A DNA stretch of 32,025 nt from the NCBI GenBank assembly GCA_943354505.1, contig CALRCE010000012.1, forward strand, positions 1 through 32,025. Reading direction: 5' to 3'. The position numbers were made by a program, and so were the translations under genes. The notes under the pieces are model-generated. The model was not told the DNA's origin and did no database searches. It was given only the letters and a program-made list of their open reading frames with translations. Source of the stretch: Candidatus Peribacteria bacterium. GTDB taxonomy: Bacteria; Patescibacteriota; Gracilibacteria; UBA1369; 2-02-FULL-48-14. Positions 9,449 through 15,899 of this stretch are shown here, piece after piece; the first letter of the stretch is position 1, and every line of letters starts with the position of its first letter.

Positions 9449-9495
9449 GATGCAGTGGGGGAAAAGGGGCCTGCAGACAAACGCAGGTGATTAAA

Positions 9496-9524
9496 CTTAT
9501 AGAGAATACAAAAAAACCTGTCAA
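9496..9524 (-). promoter_or_regulatory. Sigma70-type promoter of thrS
   Basis: On the minus strand, a perfect -35 TTGACA (9524-9519) is followed after exactly 17 bp by TATAAG (9501-9496). Transcription would start near 9489, leaving a leader of about 40 nt before the thrS ATG at 9448. I see no T-box or other long leader element in it. Confidence 0.75.
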
Positions 9525-9556
9525 CGGGGGTGTACTCATTAGAGGTGACCGCCAGG

Positions 9557-10291
9557 CTAGCCCGCGATGGAAATCCCACCGTCCACAAGAAAGGTTTGAC
9601 CCGTCACAAAGCTGGATCGATCGCTGCACAGGAACAAAATCACTTCAGCAATCTCTTCAGGTTCAGCGATACGGCCCAAAAGAGAACTTTTAGCTTTTTT
9701 GACTTGTTCTTTGCTCCACGTCTTGCTCATGTCCGTGCGCGTGAAACCTGGTGATACGGCATTCACACAAACTTCAGGGGCAAACTCCTTGGCCAAAACA
9801 CAGGTCAGATTGATGATGGCAGCCTTTGAAGCGGAGTAAGGAGCCCGTCCAGAAGTCACTCCATAAGCTCGGATGGAAGAAATGTTGACCACGCGTCCGC
9901 CCCCTTGCTTTTTCATGGTGGGGAGCAGAGCTTTGCACACGTTCGCTGTGCCCATCACGTTCACTTTATACACATCCAGCCAATCTTTTTCAGTGGCCTC
10001 CATCGTAGAGTGCGCATTGGTGATGCCCGCACAATTCACCAAGGCATCGATCCGCTTGTGTTTTTTCAGAAGAATTTTCATCTCTTTTTCCACAGCTTTT
10101 GCATTGGAAACGTCGAAAATAGTCAGATCCGCTTCCAGCTCTTTCGCCAGCATTTTAAGCTCACGACTCATCTTGCTGCCGTGCAAAATCACCGTGGCCC
10201 CGTAGCCCTTGGCTAGTTGAGCGGTCGCAGCTCCGATCCCTCGTGAGGAACCCGTGATGAAAAGTGTTTTTCCTTCTAAAAAAGTGCGCAT
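9557..10291 (-). CDS. Short-chain dehydrogenase/reductase, FabG-like
   Basis: A 244-residue NAD(P)-dependent oxidoreductase of the classical SDR family. The Rossmann cofactor motif TGSSRGIG is at residues 13-20, NCAG (in place of the usual NNAG) near 87-90, and the catalytic tetrad Asn111, Ser139, Tyr152, Lys156 (YSASK) is complete. The C-terminus FVTGQTFLVDGG is typical of FabG-type enzymes. A longer reading from 10357 would add 22 residues that do not belong to the fold and overlap the upstream gene, so ATG 10291 is used. A -10-like TATACT (10303-10298) lies six bases before this ATG, so the transcript may be leaderless. The cyclase-family gene is 14 bp upstream, suggesting an operon. The substrate, whether 3-oxoacyl-ACP or another carbonyl, cannot be told. 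Confidence 0.93.
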   Translation of the reverse strand: MRTFLEGKTLFITGSSRGIGAATAQLAKGYGATVILHGSKMSRELKMLAKELEADLTIFDVSNAKAVEKEMKILLKKHKRIDALVNCAGITNAHSTMEATEKDWLDVYKVNVMGTANVCKALLPTMKKQGGGRVVNISSIRAYGVTSGRAPYSASKAAIINLTCVLAKEFAPEVCVNAVSPGFTRTDMSKTWSKEQVKKAKSSLLGRIAEPEEIAEVILFLCSDRSSFVTGQTFLVDGGISIAG

Positions 10292-10305
10292 GCACCAAGT
10301 ATAAT

Positions 10306-10920
10306 CTAAGCGAGCAGCTTTGCAATGACGCGAGCTGGAGCACTGTCCGCGTCCCATTTAGCAGGCAGGGCAGTGAGCTCAAAGTCTTTGCCATCGAGTG
10401 CACTCAAATTCACGAGATTTTCAAGAATCAGAATTTCTTTTTGCAGCAAAACACGATGCACGGTGTAAGGCTCTCGATCAGGGCTTGGGCTGTCTAGGCC
10501 GATTATTTTAACCTGCAAATCCACCAGTTTTTCAGCCAAGGCTTCGGTCAAGACAGGAAAAGCTCCATAATAGTCTTCAGTGCCAAACTGTTCTTCCCAA
10601 GCGGTCCAAAAAAGCACAATGTCGCCAGCCTGCAAATTCTTGCCCACCAGCAAATCCATATCTAAACTTTTTCTCCCGCGCGCATCGATGAGTTGCCCAC
10701 GCCCCACGAAACGATCCAGTGGCAGCTCACACAACTTCCGCCCCTCTTTGATCATATGCATGGGGCCATCCATGTGAGTGCCCACATGCATGCTGCCTTG
10801 GAATTCATGATTCACGCACTGGTGTTCGTCAAAATGCACGCTCTCCAAAAGCCGTGGAGGAGTGTCCCCAGGGTAAACGGGCATGCCGTGAGTGGTGAGA
10901 CGAGTGAGATCAATGAGCAT
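10306..10920 (-). CDS. Cyclase-family metal-dependent hydrolase (kynurenine formamidase-like)
   Basis: A 204-residue protein of the Cyclase (PF04199) family. The metal-binding signature HVGTHMDGPMH gives His45, His49, Asp51 and His55, and the family start (LIDLTRLTTHGMPVYPGD) is clear. Family members hydrolyse N-formylkynurenine, isatin and related amides or lactones with a divalent metal. The full length is close to the roughly 205-215 residues of KynB. No kynurenine pathway genes are nearby, so the true substrate is open. It sits 14 bp upstream of the SDR gene in the same direction, so the pair may act on one small-molecule pathway. No Shine-Dalgarno sequence precedes the ATG. Confidence 0.88.
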   Translation of the reverse strand: MLIDLTRLTTHGMPVYPGDTPPRLLESVHFDEHQCVNHEFQGSMHVGTHMDGPMHMIKEGRKLCELPLDRFVGRGQLIDARGRKSLDMDLLVGKNLQAGDIVLFWTAWEEQFGTEDYYGAFPVLTEALAEKLVDLQVKIIGLDSPSPDREPYTVHRVLLQKEILILENLVNLSALDGKDFELTALPAKWDADSAPARVIAKLLA

Positions 10921-10987
10921 GAGAATCGCTTAGTTCATCCCGATGATAACAATGGACTTCGAATCAAGCTAGCGGTAAGATGATGAA

Positions 10988-11002
10988 GACGAGTCGCTCG
11001 GG
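10988..11002. repeat. 15-bp direct repeat, copy 1
   Basis: The sequence GACGAGTCGCTCGGG lies between the cyclase gene and the intrinsic terminator and recurs exactly at 11091-11105 inside the tRNA-like element. Its core CGAG-TCG-CTCG is a small triloop palindrome, so it may be a REP-like dispersed element. Confidence 0.6.
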
Positions 11003-11013
11003 ACAGACTACGC

Positions 11014-11041
11014 AAAAGGCCCACCATTGGTGAGGCCTTTT
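11014..11041. terminator. Bidirectional intrinsic terminator
   Basis: AAAAGGCC (11014-11021) pairs with GGCCTTTT (11034-11041), continued by CACC-ATT-GGTG inside with one unpaired base. The flanking A and T runs allow termination on both strands. On the minus strand it begins about 10 nt after the CCA end of the tRNA-like element, the usual place for a tRNA or tmRNA terminator. Confidence 0.7.
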
Positions 11042-11051
11042 GTTTGTTCGG

Positions 11052-11123
11052 TGGTGGAGGTAAGGGGAATCGAACCCCTCCCGAGCAGGTGACGAGTCGC
11101 TCGGGGTCGCCAGAACTACCCCC
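11052..11123 (-). other. tRNA-like element: acceptor stem, T arm and encoded CCA, no normal anticodon arm
   Basis: Read on the minus strand, the 72 nt begin with GGGGGTA, which pairs (one G-U) with TACCTCC near the 3' end. These are followed by discriminator A and CCA. A perfect T arm, AGGGG-TTCGATT-CCCCT, precedes the 3' acceptor strand. The 37 nt between acceptor and T arm do not form a D arm or a 5+7+5 anticodon arm. They instead hold a GC-rich hairpin CCCGAGC/GCTCGGG and one copy of a 15-bp repeat. It could be a tRNA remnant, a tRNA invaded by a palindrome, an integration scar, or a tRNA mimic. A full tmRNA does not fit in the space before recF. Confidence 0.45.
11091..11105. repeat. 15-bp direct repeat, copy 2
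   Basis: Exact second copy of the repeat at 10988-11002, placed in the middle of the tRNA-like element, where it supplies the 5' strand of the atypical hairpin. Confidence 0.6.
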
Positions 11124-11165
11124 TCGTCATCCATCGAACACCAATACGGTAGACTACTGACCTTA

Positions 11166-11234
11166 CAGAAATCCTGAAATTTTTCTGACAAACCGCAGGT
11201 TTGTGCAGAGGGCACCATCGCAGATGGTCGAGCC
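11166..11234. repeat. Cluster of three short hairpins upstream of recF
   Basis: Three inverted repeats follow one another: CAGAAA/TTTCTG (11166-11187), ACAAACC-GCA-GGTTTGT (11188-11204) and ACCATC-GCA-GATGGT (11214-11228, extended by GGC/GCC). The last two share the same GCA triloop. The 13-mer AGAGGGCACCATC (11207-11219) is also found exactly at 3902-3914 in the structured leader. Outside these hairpins the 10921-11320 gap holds only the terminator, the tRNA-like element and the recF promoter. Confidence 0.55.
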
Positions 11235-11252
11235 ATTCACCTTAAATTTTTC

Positions 11253-11280
11253 TTACAAAGCGTAAAAAATCCGCTACACT
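11253..11280 (+). promoter_or_regulatory. Putative recF promoter
   Basis: TTACAA (11253-11258) and TACACT (11275-11280) are separated by 16 bp in an A/T-rich stretch. The predicted start leaves a leader of about 34 nt before the recF ATG at 11321. No Shine-Dalgarno sequence is seen in that leader. Confidence 0.5.
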
Positions 11281-11320
11281 AAGGCAAACTTGTGTAAAAG
11301 TCCGCCACCCAAGCCCACCC

Positions 11321-12394
11321 ATGAAGCTCAATTGGATCAAACTCGAAGGATTTCGCAACTACCACGACTTGGAGTTGACCTTACAAACACCCATCACCGC
11401 CCTCGTTGGCCTCAACGCCCAAGGCAAAACCAATCTTTTAGAGAGCATTGCCTTTCTCGCCCTTGGCAAATCCTTTCGTGCCTCACGGAGCCTGGAAACC
11501 TTGCATTGGGAACGTCCGCACGGACGCATTCGAGGCCGTATCGAAGAAGATGGAAAAGAAGTGGAACTGGAAGTGTTCATGCAACGTGAACCCGAATCCA
11601 AAAAAGTGAAAAAAGCTGAAAAAGTCACCACACCCAAAAACTTTTTAGGGAGTTTACGCGTCGTTTTATTCACCCCCGACGACCTCGATCTCGTCACGGG
11701 CAGCCCCACTTTACGGCGCCAATTCTTGGATAGGCTACTCTTGCAACTCAACGGCGGTTACGTCGAAGCCTTCAGTCAATACCAACGCATCCTCGATCAA
11801 CGCAACGCCCTCTTGAAACGCATCCAACACGGGCAAGCTCAAACCTGGGAACTCCACCTGTGGGACGCGCGACTGTGTGAAGAAGCCCAGCGCATTTGGG
11901 AGCGACGCCTCACGTTCATGGAGGCACTCAAAGGTCCCATCGCCAAAGACTACCAAGGCATTTCGGGCACCGAAGAAGTGCTCAGCTTCAACTACCAAAA
12001 TCATCAAGCTCGTTTTGAAGAAAAGCTCACGGCTGCACGCGACCACGATCTTCGCACCGGCTCCACGTCCGTAGGCCCTCATCGCGACGACTTCGTCCTC
12101 TTTTTGGACGGACGTCCTCTGCACGAATCAGGTTCTCGCGGGGAGTGTCGCAGCGCCGTGCTCGCACTAAAAATCGCCGAACTGAGGTACATGGAAGAGA
12201 AATCCGGTGAAAAACCCATTTTGCTCCTGGACGACGTGTTTTCGGAACTGGACGCCCTGCGCCAAGAAAAACTCGGTGGACTCCTGCAAAATTACCAAAC
12301 CATCCTCACCACAACAGGTTTAGAACACGTAGCAAAACTCAAGAACGCCACGATTTACGAGGTGAAAGAAGGAGGGCTCACGCTCAGACGCTAG
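11321..12394 (+). CDS. recF: DNA replication and repair protein RecF
   Basis: A 357-residue SMC/ABC-like ATPase that loads RecA with RecO and RecR at single-strand gaps. Walker A is GLNAQGKT at residues 30-37 and is followed by NLLESI. The ABC signature region is SGSRGECRSAVLALKIAE, and Walker B is ILLLDDVFSELD with the conserved Asp-Glu arrangement of the family. A short Lys-rich insert (about residues 93-105) lies in the lid region. Length is normal for the family. It is not next to dnaA, dnaN or gyrB, where recF often lies, but sits before the PrsW gene and has its own promoter and terminator. Confidence 0.96.
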   Translation: MKLNWIKLEGFRNYHDLELTLQTPITALVGLNAQGKTNLLESIAFLALGKSFRASRSLETLHWERPHGRIRGRIEEDGKEVELEVFMQREPESKKVKKAEKVTTPKNFLGSLRVVLFTPDDLDLVTGSPTLRRQFLDRLLLQLNGGYVEAFSQYQRILDQRNALLKRIQHGQAQTWELHLWDARLCEEAQRIWERRLTFMEALKGPIAKDYQGISGTEEVLSFNYQNHQARFEEKLTAARDHDLRTGSTSVGPHRDDFVLFLDGRPLHESGSRGECRSAVLALKIAELRYMEEKSGEKPILLLDDVFSELDALRQEKLGGLLQNYQTILTTTGLEHVAKLKNATIYEVKEGGLTLRR

Positions 12395-12409
12395 AGTTTC
12401 GACACCAAA

Positions 12410-12432
12410 CCCCTTCTGTAAGGGGCTTTTTT
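12410..12432 (+). terminator. Intrinsic terminator after recF
   Basis: CCCCTT (12410-12415) pairs with AAGGGG (12420-12425) across a CTGT loop, followed by C and six Ts. It starts 15 bp after the recF stop, and the -10 box of the next gene begins right behind it. Confidence 0.85.
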
Positions 12433-12433
12433 A

Positions 12434-12442
12434 TGCTATAAT
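12434..12442 (+). promoter_or_regulatory. Extended -10 promoter of the PrsW gene
   Basis: TGC-TATAAT is a perfect extended -10 element directly after the recF terminator. The -35 position falls in the terminator hairpin and has no good match, so the TGn extension would carry recognition. The leader to ATG 12464 is about 14 nt. Confidence 0.65.
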
Positions 12443-12463
12443 TAAGGGATTTTTATAAATCTC

Positions 12464-13354
12464 ATGCAAGTTGTCCTCTCCATCCTGCTCGCCTGCGTTC
12501 CAGCTTTCATCTGGGGAGTGATTTTTTACAAGAAAGACCCCATCTATAGGCCAAAAGCCCTCCAGACCTTTCTTTTAGGGATGTGTTCCGTGGCCCCCAT
12601 CCTGCTTTACAAGTGGAGTTGGGCTTACCTCCCTCAGGTCAACATTTTCAACTACACAGACAACTTCAAGACCGATCTTTTCGCCTTCACCGACCACCTT
12701 TATTTGCCGATAGGTAGCCTCTTTGCCTTCATGTTCGTGGGAGTGATTGAGGAATACATGAAGAACCTTGTGGTGCGCAAAGCCGACAAAGGCTTTTTTA
12801 GAAACATCGACGACGCGATCGAATTCTCCATCATGTCCGCCCTCGGTTTTGCCTTCGTCGAAAACATTCTCTACTTCTACTACATTTGGGAGTACCAAGG
12901 GGTGGAAGTGCTGCTCGTCTCCTTTGTATTCCGCGCACTTTTTTCCACCTTTGCCCACATCCTGTTCTCGGGCATTTACGGCTATTTCTATGGTATGGCC
13001 TACTTCGCCGACCCACTATGGTCCGAAGAGCAGCGTAAAAAGCGCAGCCCGGTGATCAACCTCTTTCACACGGTGTTTCACTTCAAACGCAACCGCATTT
13101 TTGCCACCGAAAAGCTCAGCGAGGGTCTTTGCATCGCTGTTTGTCTGCACGGTCTTTTCAACATTTTGCTCGAGATGAACCTCACCTTCTTCATGGTGCC
13201 CTTTCTCGTGCTCGGTTACAGCTACCTCGACCATCTTTTCAAACAAAAGGAAAACCTCAAAGCTTACGGTTGCATTGTGGGCGAAAACCGCAGCGACTAC
13301 CTGCACCAATGGACTTGGAGCAAGAAGTCCGAAGTTAAAGCAGCGGCCCGTTGA
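12464..13354 (+). CDS. PrsW-family intramembrane metalloprotease
   Basis: A 296-residue polytopic membrane protein of the PrsW family (CAAX-protease/ABI clan). All family motifs are present: EEYMK (Glu96, Glu97, Lys100), GFAFVENILY (Glu133, Asn134), FRALFSTFAH (Arg157, His165) and HGLFN (His229, Asn233). These place Glu and His metal ligands inside the membrane. About seven to eight hydrophobic segments are visible. In Bacillus, PrsW cleaves anti-sigma factor RsiW; no anti-sigma gene is in the window, so the substrate is unknown. A strong extended -10 lies just upstream. The basic C-terminal tail (KKSEVKAAAR) is cytoplasmic by charge. Confidence 0.92.
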   Translation: MQVVLSILLACVPAFIWGVIFYKKDPIYRPKALQTFLLGMCSVAPILLYKWSWAYLPQVNIFNYTDNFKTDLFAFTDHLYLPIGSLFAFMFVGVIEEYMKNLVVRKADKGFFRNIDDAIEFSIMSALGFAFVENILYFYYIWEYQGVEVLLVSFVFRALFSTFAHILFSGIYGYFYGMAYFADPLWSEEQRKKRSPVINLFHTVFHFKRNRIFATEKLSEGLCIAVCLHGLFNILLEMNLTFFMVPFLVLGYSYLDHLFKQKENLKAYGCIVGENRSDYLHQWTWSKKSEVKAAAR

Positions 13355-13382
13355 TTGACTGTTGTCTTAGAAAGCGTATAAA
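13355..13382 (+). promoter_or_regulatory. Putative promoter of the proline dehydrogenase gene
   Basis: TTGACT (13355-13360) and TATAAA (13377-13382) are 16 bp apart. The -10 box runs into the first possible ATG (13382), so a transcript from it would begin downstream of that codon. This favours ATG 13409 as the start. Confidence 0.55.
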
Positions 13383-13408
13383 TGAGGCTTTTAAAGATAG
13401 CATCAAGC

Positions 13409-14335
13409 ATGGCTTTGAACACAGCCAAAAGGCAGGGAGAGGAAAAGGATGCCTACCGAAAGTTTTCAGACGCCACTCGCGAGGCAGCGATTCAGTTGAA
13501 GGCCGCTCAAAGGGCTGAGCGAATCCTCTCAAGTAAGGGAGAGCTCGTCATTTCGCATCCAAGGGATTGGATTCAACAGGAGTGGACTCAGATCGCAGTG
13601 CCCGCCAATGGATTCCGTCCAGAGGATAAAGAGTTGGATGAGACAGACCCATTCAGGCAGGCCGTATCGGACGCCGTCGTTCAACTGTTAGGAGGCGCAC
13701 GTTTTTTTGAAAGCCCCGGCCCCGGGATGCCAAAGACCTCGTTGGAAGCAAGCCGAAGCAATGCCATGGTGGAAGCCATTGCAACCGATGTGAGAGCTAA
13801 GGTTGAAGAAGTTGAAGCCGCACAACCCATCCGTTTTGCTTGGGAAGATTTTATGAATGGGGTCATGGGCCCGGTCATGAACTTAAAAGGATACAAGGGC
13901 GATAGAACTGAAACAGGAATAGATGGAGAAACGGGGGATGAGAAGTCAAACCCCCTCTGGCGCGCCATCAAACTCTTTGTTCAACACGGCACGGGCGCTC
14001 TTTTTGAAGAAATTGAAAGAGAAGAACAAAGCCGTGGGGCTGAAGAAGACTCCACCGAAAACCGGCTCTTGGATTCAACAATCGTGGATGGGCTTCTGCA
14101 CTTTTTCTCCGCACCCTTTGTGGCGGGTGAAACCATTGATAAAGCCTTTGAAAATAAATTTTTAAGGGCTTTAATCGAAGAAGGAATCGAAATCACCGTG
14201 GCCCACGAAGTAGAATCCACCTTCGATACGGATGAGGCTAAGACCAATTACGAGGACTTCTTCAAATGCATGCGCCACTTAGCGACTGAAGAGGGGGGGG
14301 TCCTGACGAACCTCTTAAAAAGTACATGTCTATGA
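13409..14335 (+). pseudogene. Proline dehydrogenase, N-terminal part (frameshifted at a G8 run)
   Basis: The first reading frame of a broken proline dehydrogenase (PRODH) gene. About 230 N-terminal residues have no family I know and are charged and helical. From about 14118 the frame matches the start of the PRODH barrel: FVAGETIDKAF, then LIEEGIEITVAHEVEST and a helix ending ATEEGG. The frame then enters a run of eight Gs (14293-14300), drifts out of the family pattern and stops at 14333-14335. A -1 shift at the G run continues smoothly into the next frame. ATG 13382 is also possible but overlaps the -10 box of the promoter. This is either a real mutation, phase variation, or a homopolymer error. 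Whole fused length would be about 600 residues. Confidence 0.7.
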
Positions 14336-15198
14336 AGCTCTCTGCTTTAGGCTTCTTCCCGGAAGACCCCGAAGTGAGTGGCACGCTTCCTGAACCGTGT
14401 TACGACCAATTGAAGGAAAAAATGGCCACCTTGGTGGACGAAGCCATAGAGAAAGGAGTCTTCATTCGCATCGACATGGAATACTTCATTCACAAAGATG
14501 CCACCCTTCGTCTTTTCAAAGAATTGTTAGAAGAAAAACCCAAGAGAGCGGAGCATTTAGGGATGGTCTTCCAAGCGTACTTAAAAGACAGTCTTCAAGA
14601 CGCGCGTGAAATGGTGAAGTGGGCCAACACGTTCAAAACGCAGCATGGTTTCCGTGTTTCCTTGCGCGTGGTGAAAGGGGCCAACATCGCAAAAGACGCC
14701 GAGCATGCAAGACAGGGTCTGCACGCCAGCTTAACAGACCCAGCTACGACCTGGCATGGCCACCCTCGAGACGCCATGGACGCAACAGGGGCCGACCGTT
14801 GGGCACCTGGAATCACTCCGGTGGCCAAAGATCTAGAGACCACTCAAGAACAATTCATTGAAATTATCAAACTCTTTGAACAAAACACAAACTGTCTAGA
14901 CGTGGCGTACGGCACCATGAATCCGGACACCATCGCTCACATCATGCAAACGTGGTTGAGCAACGGAGAAGATTTAGAGGAACGACAGATCCAAACCCTA
15001 TTTGGCATGTACAATTCGCTCTCCCTCGCACTCAAAACCTTTGTCAGCCACCGTCGCTACGTGCCCTACGGCCTCCTCGGGAAGATCATCGGTTACATGA
15101 GGCGCCGTTTCATCGAACTGCAAAGATCTCAGGGTGGGAAACAAATGATGAAAGTTCGTCACAACGATACGGAACCTGGAGTTCATCCCCTGAATTGA
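14326..15198 (+). pseudogene. Proline dehydrogenase, C-terminal catalytic part
   Basis: Continuation of the PRODH gene in the -1 frame. PRODH oxidises proline to pyrroline-5-carboxylate with FAD and passes electrons to quinone. Family landmarks in order: YMSMKLSALG with the conserved Lys (from 14323), GVFIRIDMEYF (about 14458-14490), VFQAYL (about 14568), LRVVKGANI (about 14662), LFGM (about 15000) and HRRYVPYG near 15050, with the paired Arg that bind the proline carboxylate. The Tyr codon of the first landmark lies before ATG 14326, so this frame alone lacks the first strand of the barrel and would not be functional. The usual ATHN segment reads AYGTMN. No pyrroline-5-carboxylate dehydrogenase is in the window. 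The calling of PRODH is by motif pattern. Confidence 0.7.
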
Positions 15199-15222
15199 CT
15201 CTTCCTTAGAAATCCCTAGAAT
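15195..15222 (+). promoter_or_regulatory. Putative efp promoter
   Basis: TTGACT (15195-15200) and TAGAAT (15217-15222) are 16 bp apart. The -35 overlaps the stop codon of the proline dehydrogenase gene. It has the same -35 and spacing as the promoter at 13355. The leader to ATG 15247 is about 17 nt with no Shine-Dalgarno sequence. Confidence 0.55.
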
Positions 15223-15246
15223 AGCGAGGACTTCATTATTTTTCAT

Positions 15247-15813
15247 ATGGCTCAATCCATCACCGATCTTAAAGTGGGAAGCGTCGTGAACATCGACAAT
15301 GCTCCTTATCAAATTTTGACCAACTCCTTCATGCGCACCGCTCAACGTAAGCCGGTGATGCGCACCAAGATGCGAAACCTCATTAACGGAAGCGTGATGG
15401 AAAAGACCTTCATCGCCGGAGAAAGCTTCGAAATGGCCGATGTCGCTCGCAAGAACGTGCAATACCTCTACAAAGACATGACCGACGCTTACTTCATGGA
15501 TCTGGACAACTTCGAACAATTCACCTTCACCCTCGAAGCCCTCGGAGACATGGTGGGTTACTTGCAAGATGGAAAGGAAATGACCGCACTTTTGTACAAC
15601 GAAAAACCCATTTCCATTCAATTGCCTCCCAAAGTCGTGCTGAAAGTGGTGGAAACCACTCCTGGCGTTCGTGGAGACCGTGCTCAAGCCGGCAGTAAGC
15701 CCGCTAAAATGGAAACCGGCGTCATGATCAACGTGCCTCTCTTCGTCGAAGAAGGGGAACTGATCCGCATCAACACCGAAACCGGTGAATACGTGGAACG
15801 CGCAAACGACTAA
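15247..15813 (+). CDS. efp: Translation elongation factor P with atypical tip loop
   Basis: A 188-residue EF-P with three beta-barrel domains. It relieves ribosome stalling at polyproline stretches by entering between the P and E sites. The N-terminal domain, the central TFTLEALGDMVGYL region and the C-terminal domain with the EF-P signature around TTPGVRGDRAQAGSKPA are intact. The domain I tip, KPGKG in E. coli with modified Lys34, is RTAQRKP here. Gln33 aligns with Lys34 and is followed by Arg34 and Lys35, so the known Lys modification (EpmAB) is unlikely at that position. The proline-rich VirB6-like tail and other proline runs in this window are plausible clients. A terminator follows. Confidence 0.96.
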   Translation: MAQSITDLKVGSVVNIDNAPYQILTNSFMRTAQRKPVMRTKMRNLINGSVMEKTFIAGESFEMADVARKNVQYLYKDMTDAYFMDLDNFEQFTFTLEALGDMVGYLQDGKEMTALLYNEKPISIQLPPKVVLKVVETTPGVRGDRAQAGSKPAKMETGVMINVPLFVEEGELIRINTETGEYVERAND

Positions 15814-15831
15814 TAAATAAGGTTTCGACCC

Positions 15832-15860
15832 TTGCAAAAACTGAATTCAGGTGCTAGCAT
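15832..15860 (+). promoter_or_regulatory. Possible uvrA promoter inside the efp terminator region
   Basis: TTGCAA (15832-15837) and TAGCAT (15855-15860) are 17 bp apart. The -10 falls in the loop of the efp terminator hairpin, so the start of uvrA transcription would be in its 3' arm. Sequence match only. Confidence 0.3.
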
Positions 15861-15879
15861 TCCACGCACCTGAATTTTT
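15844..15879 (+). terminator. Intrinsic terminator after efp
   Basis: A perfect 11-bp stem, AATTCAGGTGC (15844-15854) with GCACCTGAATT (15866-15876), is followed by more Ts. It lies about 30 bp after the efp stop and separates efp from uvrA. Confidence 0.85.
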
Positions 15880-15899
15880 AGTTTTAACCTGATTTCTGA

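Noticed and set aside
11052-11330. A complete tmRNA (ssrA) on the minus strand
   Set aside because: The 3' end looks right, but no matching 5' end with a GGATTCGAC-like D loop, tag frame ending in Ala-Ala, or pairing partner for the P2 helix is found before the recF coding region begins.
14998-15837. A 279-residue minus-strand frame opposite efp
   Set aside because: It is a shadow of efp and the PRODH end: low-complexity His/Phe/Glu content, no motif, and the plus-strand genes are certain.
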